NCBI GenBank assembly: GCA_050480245.1
Contig: JBCNEQ010000001.1
DNA from: Anoxybacillus sp050480245
Lineage (GTDB): Bacteria > Bacillota > Bacilli > Bacillales > Anoxybacillaceae
Direction: 5' to 3' (one strand)
DNA length: 64,000 nucleotides
Shown here piece after piece: positions 16,861 to 25,234 of this stretch. Numbering within the stretch: the first letter of the stretch is position 1; each line of letters begins with the position of its first letter. Under the pieces are notes generated by a model, which was not told where the DNA came from, did not search any database, and was given only the letters and a program-made list of their open reading frames with translations. The position numbers and the translations under genes were made by a program.

Positions 16861-17985
16861 TCACCCCCTCGCAGCCACTTCCTCAATAATAGCGATGACC
16901 ATTTCAGTTGCTTTGACAAGTTCTTCAATTGGCATACGTTCATTTGTTGTATGGATCTCTTCATAACCGATCGCTAAATTGATCGTTGGAATGCCAAATC
17001 CGGCAATGACGTTCGCATCGCTACCGCCACCGCTGCGTAACAACTCATACGGACGACCAATTTTTTCTGCTGCTCGTTTTGCGATTTCAACAACATAATC
17101 GCCGTCGCCAAATTTAAATCCTGGATACATCACTTCCACATGAACGTCTGCACGACCACCCATTTGTTCTGCCACACTCTCAAACGCTTCTTTCATTTTT
17201 GCGACTTGTGCTTCCATTTTTTCTGGCACAAGGGAACGTGCCTCAGCTAAAATGTCCACGCGATCACATACGATGTTCGTTTGTGTTCCACCTTCAAACC
17301 GGCCGATGTTTGCGGTTGTTTCTTCGTCAATGCGCCCAAGCGGCATTTGCGCAATCGCTTTGGCAGCGATTGTAATAGCTGATACGCCGCGCTCTGGGGC
17401 AACACCAGCATGCGCTGTTTTTCCGTGAACAGTCACCTTCAACTTCGCTTGCGTTGGAGCAGCTACAATAATTTGTCCGACTTTGCCATCGCTATCTAAC
17501 GCATAGCCAAATTTCGCTTGAATGAGCGATGGATCGAGCGCTTTCGCCCCAACAAGCCCCGACTCTTCACCAACAGTAATAATAAATTGAATGAGTCCAT
17601 GAGGGATTTGTTTTTCTTTTAACATGCGGATCGCTTCAAACATCGCAGCAAGTCCCGCTTTATCGTCCGCTCCTAAAATCGTCGTACCATCTGTGACAAT
17701 GTAACCGTCTTGAATGGACGGTTTTACCCCTTTTCCCGGCACAACGGTATCCATATGAGATGTAAAGTAAATTGGATCGACTCCTTCTTTTGTCGCTGGC
17801 AATGTGCAAATTAAATTTCCTGCCCCATGTCCTGTTTGCGCTGTCGTATCATCTTCAATGACGTGCAAACCGAGCGCTTCAAACTTTCCTTTCAACACAT
17901 CCGCAATCTCGCGCTCATATTTCGTTTCCGAATCAATTTGCACAAGCTCTAAAAATTCTTCGACTAAACGCTGTTCGTTTACCAT
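16861..17985 (-). CDS. yqjE: M20/M42-type peptidase YqjE (tripeptidase T-like)
   Basis: A 374-residue dinuclear zinc aminopeptidase-like protein. It has the zinc ligands in TSHMDTVVPG, the bridging Asp in GADDKAG, the catalytic Glu pair in GEESGLVGAKA, and a dimerisation domain at about 185-290. Length equals B. subtilis YqjE (371). Two ATG codons (17988, 17985) follow AGGAGG at 17998-17993; the second has the better 7-nt spacing. Followed by cheW after 4 nt. Confidence 0.88.
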   Translation of the reverse strand: MVNEQRLVEEFLELVQIDSETKYEREIADVLKGKFEALGLHVIEDDTTAQTGHGAGNLICTLPATKEGVDPIYFTSHMDTVVPGKGVKPSIQDGYIVTDGTTILGADDKAGLAAMFEAIRMLKEKQIPHGLIQFIITVGEESGLVGAKALDPSLIQAKFGYALDSDGKVGQIIVAAPTQAKLKVTVHGKTAHAGVAPERGVSAITIAAKAIAQMPLGRIDEETTANIGRFEGGTQTNIVCDRVDILAEARSLVPEKMEAQVAKMKEAFESVAEQMGGRADVHVEVMYPGFKFGDGDYVVEIAKRAAEKIGRPYELLRSGGGSDANVIAGFGIPTINLAIGYEEIHTTNERMPIEELVKATEMVIAIIEEVAARG

Positions 17986-18070
17986 CATCCATCCTCCTGT
18001 GTATGTACTCATCTTTAAGTATAACGGATTTTTACATCGTTTGCGAAACGTATGATTATTTTTCAAAAAA

Positions 18071-18098
18071 ACATATACCGCCAAATAAATGGCGGTAT
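18071..18098 (-). terminator. Hairpin with T-run, minus strand
   Basis: An 11-bp stem ATATACCGCCA/TGGCGGTATAT with a 6-nt loop is followed on the minus strand by GTTTTTTT. It is a strong intrinsic terminator, but no minus-strand gene stands directly upstream. The 18099-18273 stretch otherwise shows only the start region of prli42, so the hairpin may be the leftover end of a lost gene. Confidence 0.65.
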
Positions 18099-18273
18099 AT
18101 CAGACTGTTGAAAAATAGGTCCGTAGCCATCGAGGGACAATACTCCTTCTTTTTTGCATTTTGTATGAGTAAAATGTTTGTGGGAGAAAAGGAGAAAAAA
18201 AGACAGGTTCTTTCTTTTTATACTTGTTTGTCGATCAGCATGTTTGTACAATAGGTAACAAGAGGTGAAAAAA

Positions 18274-18369
18274 ATGCATTCAAAAAAAGTGCAAAAAATT
18301 GTCGTCTATTTAATGCTCGGTTCAATGCTTTTAACATCGTTGCTTGCTGGGTTAAGCATGTGGATATAG
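18274..18369 (+). CDS. prli42: Stressosome-associated miniprotein Prli42
   Basis: A 31-residue protein: MHSKKVQK, then a single hydrophobic helix (about residues 9-29) ending in SMWI. Size, basic N-terminus and helix match the conserved Firmicutes miniprotein Prli42, which anchors the stressosome to the membrane in Listeria. AGAGGTG stands 8 nt before ATG 18274. The stop codon lies inside the shared terminator stem. Too short for ordinary gene callers. Confidence 0.8.
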   Translation: MHSKKVQKIVVYLMLGSMLLTSLLAGLSMWI

Positions 18370-18402
18370 AACAAGCTGACCGTATTCGGCCAGCTTGTTC
18401 TA
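18367..18402. terminator. Bidirectional terminator containing both stop codons
   Basis: TAGAACAAGCTG (18367-18378) pairs perfectly with CAGCTTGTTCTA (18391-18402). The first three bases are the prli42 stop TAG. The last three, read on the minus strand, are the stop TAG of the L,D-transpeptidase gene. Confidence 0.8.
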
Positions 18403-18903
18403 TTTGAGCGCTCCGTACTTTTTCCCGAGCTGATGAAATGACTCGTTCGTTTTTACGATCGCTACTTTCGTTCCAAGGGGCACGTTTGGGTATAACGCCT
18501 CAACATCTCGATTATGCATGCGTACGCATCCTTCAGTAGTATACCGTCCAATTGATGACGGGCGATTCGTTCCGTGAATGCCGTACGTTCGACCGTCTGT
18601 CCCGCGCGCATCAAATCCAATCCAGCGCGTGCCAAGTGGGTTATTCGGTGCGCCCCCCGGAATATTTTTTTTCCGATAGTACGGGTTAACCGCCTTCACC
18701 GTAACCGTAAATAATCCTTCTGGTGTAAGCGCATTCGTTTTTCCTGTTGCCACACGATATATGCGTTCAATTTTCCCGTTACGAATAAAAGCAAGTTCGT
18801 TCTTTTGTTTGTTGACAATGATCATCGGATCGGCAACGCGCGGATTGTCTCCAAGCGGCCAAAGCGGCGAAATAAAAAGAAAAAAAGCAAACAAAAGCGG
18901 CAT
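18400..18903 (-). CDS. yqjB: L,D-transpeptidase YqjB
   Basis: A 167-residue secreted or membrane-anchored YkuD-type L,D-transpeptidase. An N-terminal hydrophobic signal (residues 2-18) is followed by the catalytic domain with IHGTNRPSSIG and the Cys motif TTEGCVRMHN. Such enzymes make 3-3 crosslinks in peptidoglycan. The frame opens at TTG 18921, but AAAGGGTGAG is placed for ATG 18903. Convergent with prli42. Confidence 0.88.
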   Translation of the reverse strand: MPLLFAFFLFISPLWPLGDNPRVADPMIIVNKQKNELAFIRNGKIERIYRVATGKTNALTPEGLFTVTVKAVNPYYRKKNIPGGAPNNPLGTRWIGFDARGTDGRTYGIHGTNRPSSIGRYTTEGCVRMHNRDVEALYPNVPLGTKVAIVKTNESFHQLGKKYGALK

Positions 18904-18953
18904 GATCTCACCCTTTTTCAATTATTGTGCATCAAAAAAGAGCGATCATACCG

Positions 18954-19892
18954 TTATAACTGACTTTTAATGATTAAATATTGCTCCATCTCTTTCAAAA
19001 AATGCAAAAGAGCAGCTCGCTCTTCAAATTCTTCGCGCGTTTTCGGCAAAGGCATTTGTTGAAACTGCTTTTTCATTGCCTCAAGCTGTCGAATAAAACG
19101 ATCTGCTGTATTTCCCGGGTGAATGGCATCGCTTAATTCGTCGATAAAATCGGCAATCATATTGCGTTGCTCGACCGTATATGTCATCGAACTAATGAGC
19201 GGCAACATACGCTCAATAATTTCAAATTGCCGTTCGCGAATACGAAAATATCGGTAATAATAATCTTCATTGCGTAAAAAATGGTTTTCAATGTTTTGTA
19301 ACGCAAGCGCCTTTGCTTGCTTTAACGTATCGCTCGCTAACGCAATTTCTTTTCCGTCCCATAAACTTTCGTTCGTACGTAAATAATGAACAATTTCTTT
19401 AAAAATCACGCGAAATAAATCTTCTACAATACGTTGATACTCTTTTAAATCTTTTTCAACGCTCGGCATGTACATATTGACAAGTAAAGCGATACCGATT
19501 CCAATAATCATTAACATCACTTCATTATATACGAGATGCCACGTCATTGTTTTAGCCATATATACGTGCAAAATAATAACCGCACTTGTCGCAATCCCTT
19601 CAGTTACTTTTAACGAAACGATCGTTGGAATAAAAAACAACAACAACAAACCGATCGAGAGCGGGTGATAACCAAGCCCTTCAAAAAAGAGAAATGAAAA
19701 CAGCAAGCCGATCAAACCGGCAACAAATCGGGCGCGTGCCGTCTGCAAAGACTTTTTTTTCGTCACTTGAATACAAAGTATTGTAATAATGCCGGCAGAA
19801 GCAAAATTTTCAAGATGCAACCATTGGGCAAGCGCAATGGCACTCGCTGTTCCAATCGCTGTTTTCACTGTTCGATAACCAATTTTTAACAC
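18954..19892 (-). CDS. yqjA: YqjA, aromatic acid exporter family membrane protein
   Basis: A protein of about 312 residues with five to six membrane helices in residues 10-150, and a charged cytoplasmic C-terminal half of the ArAE/FUSC type (about 150-310). Similar to B. subtilis YqjA; the exported substrate is unknown. GTG 19901 sits almost on top of GGCGGAG. GTG 19892, giving (M)LKIGYRTVK like the B. subtilis protein, has a 10-nt spacing and is preferred. Confidence 0.82.
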   Translation of the reverse strand: MLKIGYRTVKTAIGTASAIALAQWLHLENFASAGIITILCIQVTKKKSLQTARARFVAGLIGLLFSFLFFEGLGYHPLSIGLLLLFFIPTIVSLKVTEGIATSAVIILHVYMAKTMTWHLVYNEVMLMIIGIGIALLVNMYMPSVEKDLKEYQRIVEDLFRVIFKEIVHYLRTNESLWDGKEIALASDTLKQAKALALQNIENHFLRNEDYYYRYFRIRERQFEIIERMLPLISSMTYTVEQRNMIADFIDELSDAIHPGNTADRFIRQLEAMKKQFQQMPLPKTREEFEERAALLHFLKEMEQYLIIKSQL

Positions 19893-19933
19893 AACTATCA
19901 CACTCCGCCCTCATTATAACATATCCAACCAAT

Positions 19934-19960
19934 ATAAAGGGTGCCCATAATGGACACCTT
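19934..19960 (-). terminator. Terminator after the mutB remnant
   Basis: On the minus strand AAAGGTGTCC and GGGCACCCTTT form an imperfect stem with a 5-nt loop, followed by an A/T-rich tail. It lies directly after the stop of the methylmalonyl-CoA mutase fragment. Confidence 0.55.
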
Positions 19961-20434
19961 TTACGTTTGCTCATATAAACGAATTAATTGCTGGGCGGCC
20001 ATTGTGATCGGCTGTTTCCCTTCCATCACAGCGACCGGGATAATCGTACCTGGTCCGAAAATGGCAGCTGCTCCATGTTCATATAAAAATTCGTAATCTT
20101 GTGGTGGAATGACCCTACCAACAACGATCATACTATCTTCCCGACCTAATTTTCGCAGCTCTTCAACAAGCTGCGGTAATAACGTTTTATGCCCTGCAGC
20201 AAGCGAGCTCATTCCAACGACGTGCACATCGTTTTCAACCGCTTGTCGCGCCGTTTCTTCCGGCGTTTGAAAGAGCGGACCGATATCGACGTCAAACCCT
20301 AAATCTGCAAATGCGGTCGCGATCACTTTTGCCCCACGGTCATGCCCATCTTGCCCCATTTTGGCGATTAAAATGCGCGGCCGTCTTCCTTCTAACTCAT
20401 AAAATTCGTCCGTCATTTTTTTGGCAACGAACAA
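19961..20434 (-). pseudogene. mutB: Methylmalonyl-CoA mutase remnant (C-terminal B12 domain only)
   Basis: The 157-codon frame matches only the last fifth of the usual methylmalonyl-CoA mutase large subunit of about 730 residues. It holds the cobalamin-binding domain with MGQDGHDRGAK, where His is the cobalt ligand, and GMSSLAAGHKTLL. The catalytic barrel is missing. The first usable codon is TTG with no ribosome site, and the frame stays open upstream into the bkdB terminator. The normally invariant GGVIPPQD reads GRVIPPQD. No small subunit, MeaB or epimerase gene is nearby. It is best read as the relic of a deleted mut locus; a stand-alone B12 protein is a less likely alternative. Confidence 0.75.
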
Positions 20435-20456
20435 GTGTAAAATGGATAATATGATG

Positions 20457-20486
20457 AAAGAGGGGTCCTAAGTGGACACCCTCTTT
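20457..20486 (-). terminator. Terminator of the bkd operon
   Basis: AAAGAGGGTGTCC and GGACCCCTCTTT pair with one bulge on the minus strand, directly after the bkdB stop. It separates the operon from the mutase remnant. Confidence 0.65.
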
Positions 20487-20490
20487 TCGT

Positions 20491-21789
20491 TTAATAAATT
20501 GGCGTATTGTCTTTCGATATGTTTTCTAAAATTTGTTTCACGCGCGCTAAGAAGCGACCGCAAATTAAGCCGTCTAGGACGCGATGGTCAAGCGATAAGC
20601 ACAAGTTGACCATGTCGCGAATCGCGATCATGCCGTCTTTCACGACAGGACGTTTGACGATCGATTCGACTTGCAAAATCGCCGCTTGCGGATAGTTAAT
20701 AATGCCCATCGATTGCACCGATCCGAAAGAGCCGGTGTTATTGACGGTGAATGTACCGTCCTGCATATCTTCTGGACGAAGTTTGCCCGCGCGCACTTTT
20801 GCTGCTAATTCCGCGATTTCACGCGCAATGCCTTTAATCGATTTTTCGTCGGCATGTTTAATGACCGGGACGAATAATGCGTCGTCTGTCGCTACCGCAA
20901 TCGAAATGTTAATGTCTTTTTTCTGCACAATTTTGTCGCCCGCCCACATCGAATTGATTTGTGGGAATTCTTTTAGTGCTTGGGCAACCGCTTTGACAAA
21001 GAACGCAAAGTATGTTAAGTTAAAGCCTTCGCGCTTTTTAAATTCATCTTTAATGGAATCGCGGTAAGCGACTAAGTTCGTGACATCGACTTCGACCATC
21101 GTCCACGCATGCGGCGCTTCATGTTTACTACGAAGCATATTTATCGCGATTGCTTTTCGGACTGGTGTGACAGGGATTTCGATGTCGCCCGCTTGCACAG
21201 GAACGTTCGGTGCTTGTTGTTGTGGTGCCTCTGCTTTTGGTGCGATTTCCTGCTTCGGTACTTCTGCTTGTTGGACCGGCTCGGCGACTTGCTTTGGCGC
21301 ATCTGCTTTTGGTACGTTACCAGACTCAATGAATTTGAGTAAATCTTTGCGCGTAATGCGACCGTCCATACCTGTTCCTGTCACTTGTGTTAAATCGATG
21401 TTATGTTCTTGCGCTAGACGAAGAACAGCTGGCGAATAGCGTCCGCGCTCACCGCCTTGCTTTTTCATCGGTTGTTTATTCGCTTGTTCATTCGTCGGCG
21501 GCAATTCGTTTTCCACGCTCGTTTGCTTTTCTTCTACTTGTCCTTCTCCTTCGACTTCAATCGTACAAATGACGGCACCAACAGGCAATGTTTCCCCTTC
21601 TTTTGCGATAATTTCTTTAATAACACCAGCAAATGAAGATGGAATTTCTGCATTGACTTTATCGGTCATTACTTCAGCAAGTGGATCGTATTTATTGACG
21701 CGATCGCCGACAGATACAAGCCATTGGCTGATCGTTCCTTCCGCTACACTTTCGCCAAGCTGTGGCATCGTGATTTTCTCTATCGCCAT
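20491..21789 (-). CDS. bkdB: Branched-chain keto acid dehydrogenase E2 (dihydrolipoyl acyltransferase)
   Basis: The 432-residue core of the branched-chain 2-oxo acid dehydrogenase complex. An N-terminal lipoyl domain carries the lipoate Lys in VMTDKVNAEIPS. A proline/alanine/glutamine-rich linker, a peripheral subunit-binding domain (about 120-160) and the catalytic domain with SLDHRVLDG follow. AAGGAGGA is 7 nt before ATG 21789; the GTG two codons upstream is too close. Last gene of the operon. Confidence 0.95.
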   Translation of the reverse strand: MAIEKITMPQLGESVAEGTISQWLVSVGDRVNKYDPLAEVMTDKVNAEIPSSFAGVIKEIIAKEGETLPVGAVICTIEVEGEGQVEEKQTSVENELPPTNEQANKQPMKKQGGERGRYSPAVLRLAQEHNIDLTQVTGTGMDGRITRKDLLKFIESGNVPKADAPKQVAEPVQQAEVPKQEIAPKAEAPQQQAPNVPVQAGDIEIPVTPVRKAIAINMLRSKHEAPHAWTMVEVDVTNLVAYRDSIKDEFKKREGFNLTYFAFFVKAVAQALKEFPQINSMWAGDKIVQKKDINISIAVATDDALFVPVIKHADEKSIKGIAREIAELAAKVRAGKLRPEDMQDGTFTVNNTGSFGSVQSMGIINYPQAAILQVESIVKRPVVKDGMIAIRDMVNLCLSLDHRVLDGLICGRFLARVKQILENISKDNTPIY

Positions 21790-21801
21790 CGTCACTCCTC
21801 C

Positions 21802-22785
21802 TTAAAACTGCGCCAATTCACGCATGGCCTTTTCAACTTTATCTGGGTTAACCATAAAGAATTTTTCCATCGTTGGCGCATACGGCATCGCTGGAACGTC
21901 TGGACCAGCGAGGCGCATAATTGGCGCGTCTAAGTCAAATAAGCAATGCTCAGCAATAATTGCCGCCACTTCGCTCATGACGCTTCCTTCTTTATTGTCT
22001 TCTGTCACAAGCAACACTTTTCCTGTTTTGCTTGCCGCTTCAATAATCGCTTCTTTATCGAGCGGATATACCGTACGCAAATCTAAAATGTGGGCAGAAA
22101 TGCCTTCTTGCGCCAATTTTTCAGCGGCTTGTAACGCGAAATGAACACATAAACCGTACGTAATGACTGTAATGTCTTCCCCCTCACGTTTAACGTCCGC
22201 TTTACCAATTGGTAGCACATAATCATCTGTCGGCACTTTCCCTTTAATGAGGCGATATGCTCGTTTATGCTCAAAAAACAGCACCGGATCCTCATCGCGA
22301 ATAGCCGCTTTTAATAACCCTTTTACATCGTATGGTGTAGATGGCATGACAATTTTTAATCCTGGTTGATTCGCAAAAATCGCTTCAACGGATTGAGAAT
22401 GATATAGCGCTCCGTGAACGCCGCCACCATATGGAGCACGAATGACAATCGGGCAGTTCCAATCATTATTTGAACGATAACGAATGCGCGCTGCTTCGGA
22501 AATAATTTGGTTTACAGCAGGCATAATGAAGTCGGCAAATTGAATTTCGGCAATTGGGCGCAAACCATACATCGCAGCGCCAATACCGACACCAACGATC
22601 GCAGATTCCGCAAGCGGCGTATCAATGACGCGTTCTTCTCCAAATTGATCATATAGCCCTTGCGTTGCTTTAAATACGCCCCCCTTTTTCCCGACATCTT
22701 CCCCAAGTACGAATACGCGCGGGTCACGTTCCATTTCTTCGCGAATAGCCATCGTAACGGCATCGATATATGAAATGACAGGCAT
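21802..22785 (-). CDS. bkdAB: Branched-chain keto acid dehydrogenase E1 beta
   Basis: A 327-residue transketolase-like beta subunit of E1. It pairs with bkdAA to bind thiamine diphosphate and decarboxylate the 2-oxo acids from valine, leucine and isoleucine. It has FVLGEDVGKKGGVFKATQGL, the ETPLAES-like region DTPLAESAIVG, and the C-terminal transketolase domain. It lies 2 nt after bkdAA and 12 nt before bkdB, so it is tightly coupled. Confidence 0.95.
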   Translation of the reverse strand: MPVISYIDAVTMAIREEMERDPRVFVLGEDVGKKGGVFKATQGLYDQFGEERVIDTPLAESAIVGVGIGAAMYGLRPIAEIQFADFIMPAVNQIISEAARIRYRSNNDWNCPIVIRAPYGGGVHGALYHSQSVEAIFANQPGLKIVMPSTPYDVKGLLKAAIRDEDPVLFFEHKRAYRLIKGKVPTDDYVLPIGKADVKREGEDITVITYGLCVHFALQAAEKLAQEGISAHILDLRTVYPLDKEAIIEAASKTGKVLLVTEDNKEGSVMSEVAAIIAEHCLFDLDAPIMRLAGPDVPAMPYAPTMEKFFMVNPDKVEKAMRELAQF

Positions 22786-22787
22786 GT

Positions 22788-23786
22788 TTATTCCTCCTCT
22801 GCGTATACGTATTTCAACGCATGTTCTGGTTCTGCATATGGTGCTTTTTCTGCGTAGTCCGTCGCTTCGTTTACTTGTTTCATGACGCGATCATGAATTT
22901 CTTTTTCCAGTTCATCCGTTAATACGCCTACTTCTTTTAAGTAGTTTGCAAATAAGGAAATTGGATCTTTTGATTTTGCTTCGGCAATTTCTTCAGGTGT
23001 ACGATATGCACGATCGTCATCATCCGACGAATGCGCTGTTAAGCGATAAGCAACCGTTTCAATTAATGTTGGTCCTTCACCGCGGCGTGCACGATCGGCT
23101 GCTTCTTTTACGACGCGATATACTTCCAATGGATCTGTACCATCAACAGTATAGCCCGGCATGCCGTAGCCGATAGCACGGTCGGATACTTTTTCACAAG
23201 CTAATTGCTTTCCAATCGGAACTGAAATCGCATATTTGTTGTTTTCGCACATAAAAATGACCGGCAATTTATGAACGCCTGCAAAGTTTGCTCCTTCGTG
23301 GAAATCGCCTTGGTTAGAAGACCCTTCCCCAAATGTAACAAACGATACGAAGTCTTTTTTCTCCATTTTTGCTGCTAAAGCGATACCGACGGCATGTGGC
23401 ACTTGCGTTGTAACAGGCGAAGAACCTGTGACGATCCGGTTTTTCTTTTTCCCGAAATGACCTGGCATTTGGCGACCGCCGGAGTTTGGATCTTCCGCTT
23501 TCGCAAATGCCGAAAGCATTAATTCTGTCGGTGTCATGCCGAACGTTAATACAACACCCATGTCGCGATAATATGGCAATACGTAATCTTTCGTGCGATC
23601 TAAAGCGAATGCTGCTCCTACTTGCGCCGCTTCTTGCCCTTGGCAAGAGATCACGAACGGAATTTTACCTGCGCGGTTTAATAGCCACATCCGCTCGTCA
23701 ATTTTACGCGCTAACACCATCGTTTCATACATTTGTAAAACGGTTTCATCGCTTAAACCGAGCTGTTTATGACGATTTTCCGCCAT
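22788..23786 (-). CDS. bkdAA: Branched-chain keto acid dehydrogenase E1 alpha
   Basis: A 332-residue thiamine diphosphate-binding alpha subunit. It contains the TPP/Mg motif region GEGSSNQGDFHEG...ENNKYAIS and the phosphorylation-loop-like segment YRLTAHSSDDDD. Two adjacent ATG codons exist (23789, 23786); the second lies 8 nt after AAGGAGG and is chosen. It closely matches B. subtilis BkdAA along its whole length. Confidence 0.95.
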   Translation of the reverse strand: MAENRHKQLGLSDETVLQMYETMVLARKIDERMWLLNRAGKIPFVISCQGQEAAQVGAAFALDRTKDYVLPYYRDMGVVLTFGMTPTELMLSAFAKAEDPNSGGRQMPGHFGKKKNRIVTGSSPVTTQVPHAVGIALAAKMEKKDFVSFVTFGEGSSNQGDFHEGANFAGVHKLPVIFMCENNKYAISVPIGKQLACEKVSDRAIGYGMPGYTVDGTDPLEVYRVVKEAADRARRGEGPTLIETVAYRLTAHSSDDDDRAYRTPEEIAEAKSKDPISLFANYLKEVGVLTDELEKEIHDRVMKQVNEATDYAEKAPYAEPEHALKYVYAEEE

Positions 23787-23800
23787 CATTCATTCCTCCT

Positions 23801-25222
23801 TTAAAAATGAATCGCTTTTCCGTCAACAGCAAGCGCCGCTTCCATCATCGCCTCTGACAGCGTTGGATGCGGATGAATCGTATGGGCAATTTCCCACGGT
23901 GTCGCATCAAGTACGCGCGCTAAACCAGCTTCAGAAATCATATCCGTTACGTGTGGACCAACCATATGTACACCAAGCAAATCATCTGTTTTTGCATCAG
24001 CGACAATTTTTACAAATCCTTCAGCTTCTCCGTATACAAGTGCCTTTCCAATCGCTTTAAATGGGAATTTGCCGACTTTCACGTCATATCCTTTTGCTTT
24101 CGCTTCTTCTTCTGTTAAACCAACGCTCGCGGCTTCTGGACGACTGTAAATGCATTTTGGCACCATCGCATAATCAAGTGGGTGAACCTCTTTTCCAGCA
24201 AGATGTTCAATGGCGATGATTCCTTCGTGTGAAGCGACGTGAGCAAGCTGTAAACCGCCGATGACATCACCGATCGCGTAAATGTGTTTTTCTTTCGTTT
24301 GATAATATTCGTTCGTTTGAATAAACCCTTTTTCGACGGCAATATCAGTATTTTCTAATCCGATGCCTCCAACGTTTGCTTGACGTCCAACAGAGACGAG
24401 CATTTTGTCAGCTGTAAACGTTTCGTTTTGTCCGTTCATTTCCGCTTGAATGCTTACGCCATGATCGACAACGAGCGTTTCAGGTAACACTTTCGCTTTT
24501 GTGACAATGCGTACACCACGCTGTCTTAATATTTTTTCAATTTCTTTTGACACATCGCGGTCTTCTGTCGGCAAAATGCGATCTGCATATTCAATGACTG
24601 TGACCTTTACACCAAAGTCGTTTAACATCGATGCCCACTCGATTCCGATGACACCGCCACCGACAATGATGATAGAAGATGGCAATGTCTCCATTCGTAG
24701 CGCTTCATCTGATGTCATGACGAATTGACCGTCGATTGTTAAACCTGGTAATGTGCGCGGACGAGATCCTGTTGCAATGACAACGTATTTCGGTATAAGC
24801 ATTTCATTTTCTGATCCATCGTTCATCTCCACCGAAATCGTACCTGGCATCGGTGAAAAAATCGAAGGTCCTAAAATGCGCCCTGTCCCTTCATATACAT
24901 CGATTTTTCCTTTTTTCATCAACATGTGGATACCTTTATGTAGTTGGTCAATAATCGCTTGCTTACGCGCTTGCACTTTCGCGAAATCTAAACGCACATC
25001 GCTTGCAAGCACGCCAAACGTTTCGCTTTCTTTTGTTTGGGCGTACACTTCTGCGCTGCGCAATAACGCTTTGCTCGGAATGCATCCTGCATGTAAGCAC
25101 GTTCCCCCAAGGTTTCCTTTTTCAACGACTGCTGTTTTTAAACCGAGCTGGGTAGCGCGAATCGCAGCGACATATCCGCCTGTTCCGCCGCCAAGTATGA
25201 CTACATCGTACTCTTTTGCCAT
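23801..25222 (-). CDS. lpdV: Dihydrolipoyl dehydrogenase (branched-chain complex E3)
   Basis: A 473-residue FAD flavoprotein that reoxidises the lipoyl groups of E2 with NAD+. The FAD fold GGGTGGYVAAIRA, the redox-active disulfide GGTCLHAGCIPSK, the NAD domain GGGVIGIEWASM, and the C-terminal catalytic His-Glu region HPHPTLSEAMMEA are all present. It stands in the operon between buk and bkdAA. Confidence 0.95.
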   Translation of the reverse strand: MAKEYDVVILGGGTGGYVAAIRATQLGLKTAVVEKGNLGGTCLHAGCIPSKALLRSAEVYAQTKESETFGVLASDVRLDFAKVQARKQAIIDQLHKGIHMLMKKGKIDVYEGTGRILGPSIFSPMPGTISVEMNDGSENEMLIPKYVVIATGSRPRTLPGLTIDGQFVMTSDEALRMETLPSSIIIVGGGVIGIEWASMLNDFGVKVTVIEYADRILPTEDRDVSKEIEKILRQRGVRIVTKAKVLPETLVVDHGVSIQAEMNGQNETFTADKMLVSVGRQANVGGIGLENTDIAVEKGFIQTNEYYQTKEKHIYAIGDVIGGLQLAHVASHEGIIAIEHLAGKEVHPLDYAMVPKCIYSRPEAASVGLTEEEAKAKGYDVKVGKFPFKAIGKALVYGEAEGFVKIVADAKTDDLLGVHMVGPHVTDMISEAGLARVLDATPWEIAHTIHPHPTLSEAMMEAALAVDGKAIHF

Positions 25223-25234
25223 CGTTTCATCCCC

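Noticed and set aside
18099..18180. Sequence CAGACTGTTGA at 18099-18115 resembling 3912-3922 inside the IS1182 element
   Set aside because: The shared stretch is only about 11 bp and no transposase or inverted end could be followed, so an IS relic there is not supported.
21080..21439. Cys-rich + strand frame opposite bkdB
   Set aside because: It is the mirror of the Ala/Gln/Pro-rich linker of the E2 gene; the Cys content comes from reading GCA-rich codons backwards.
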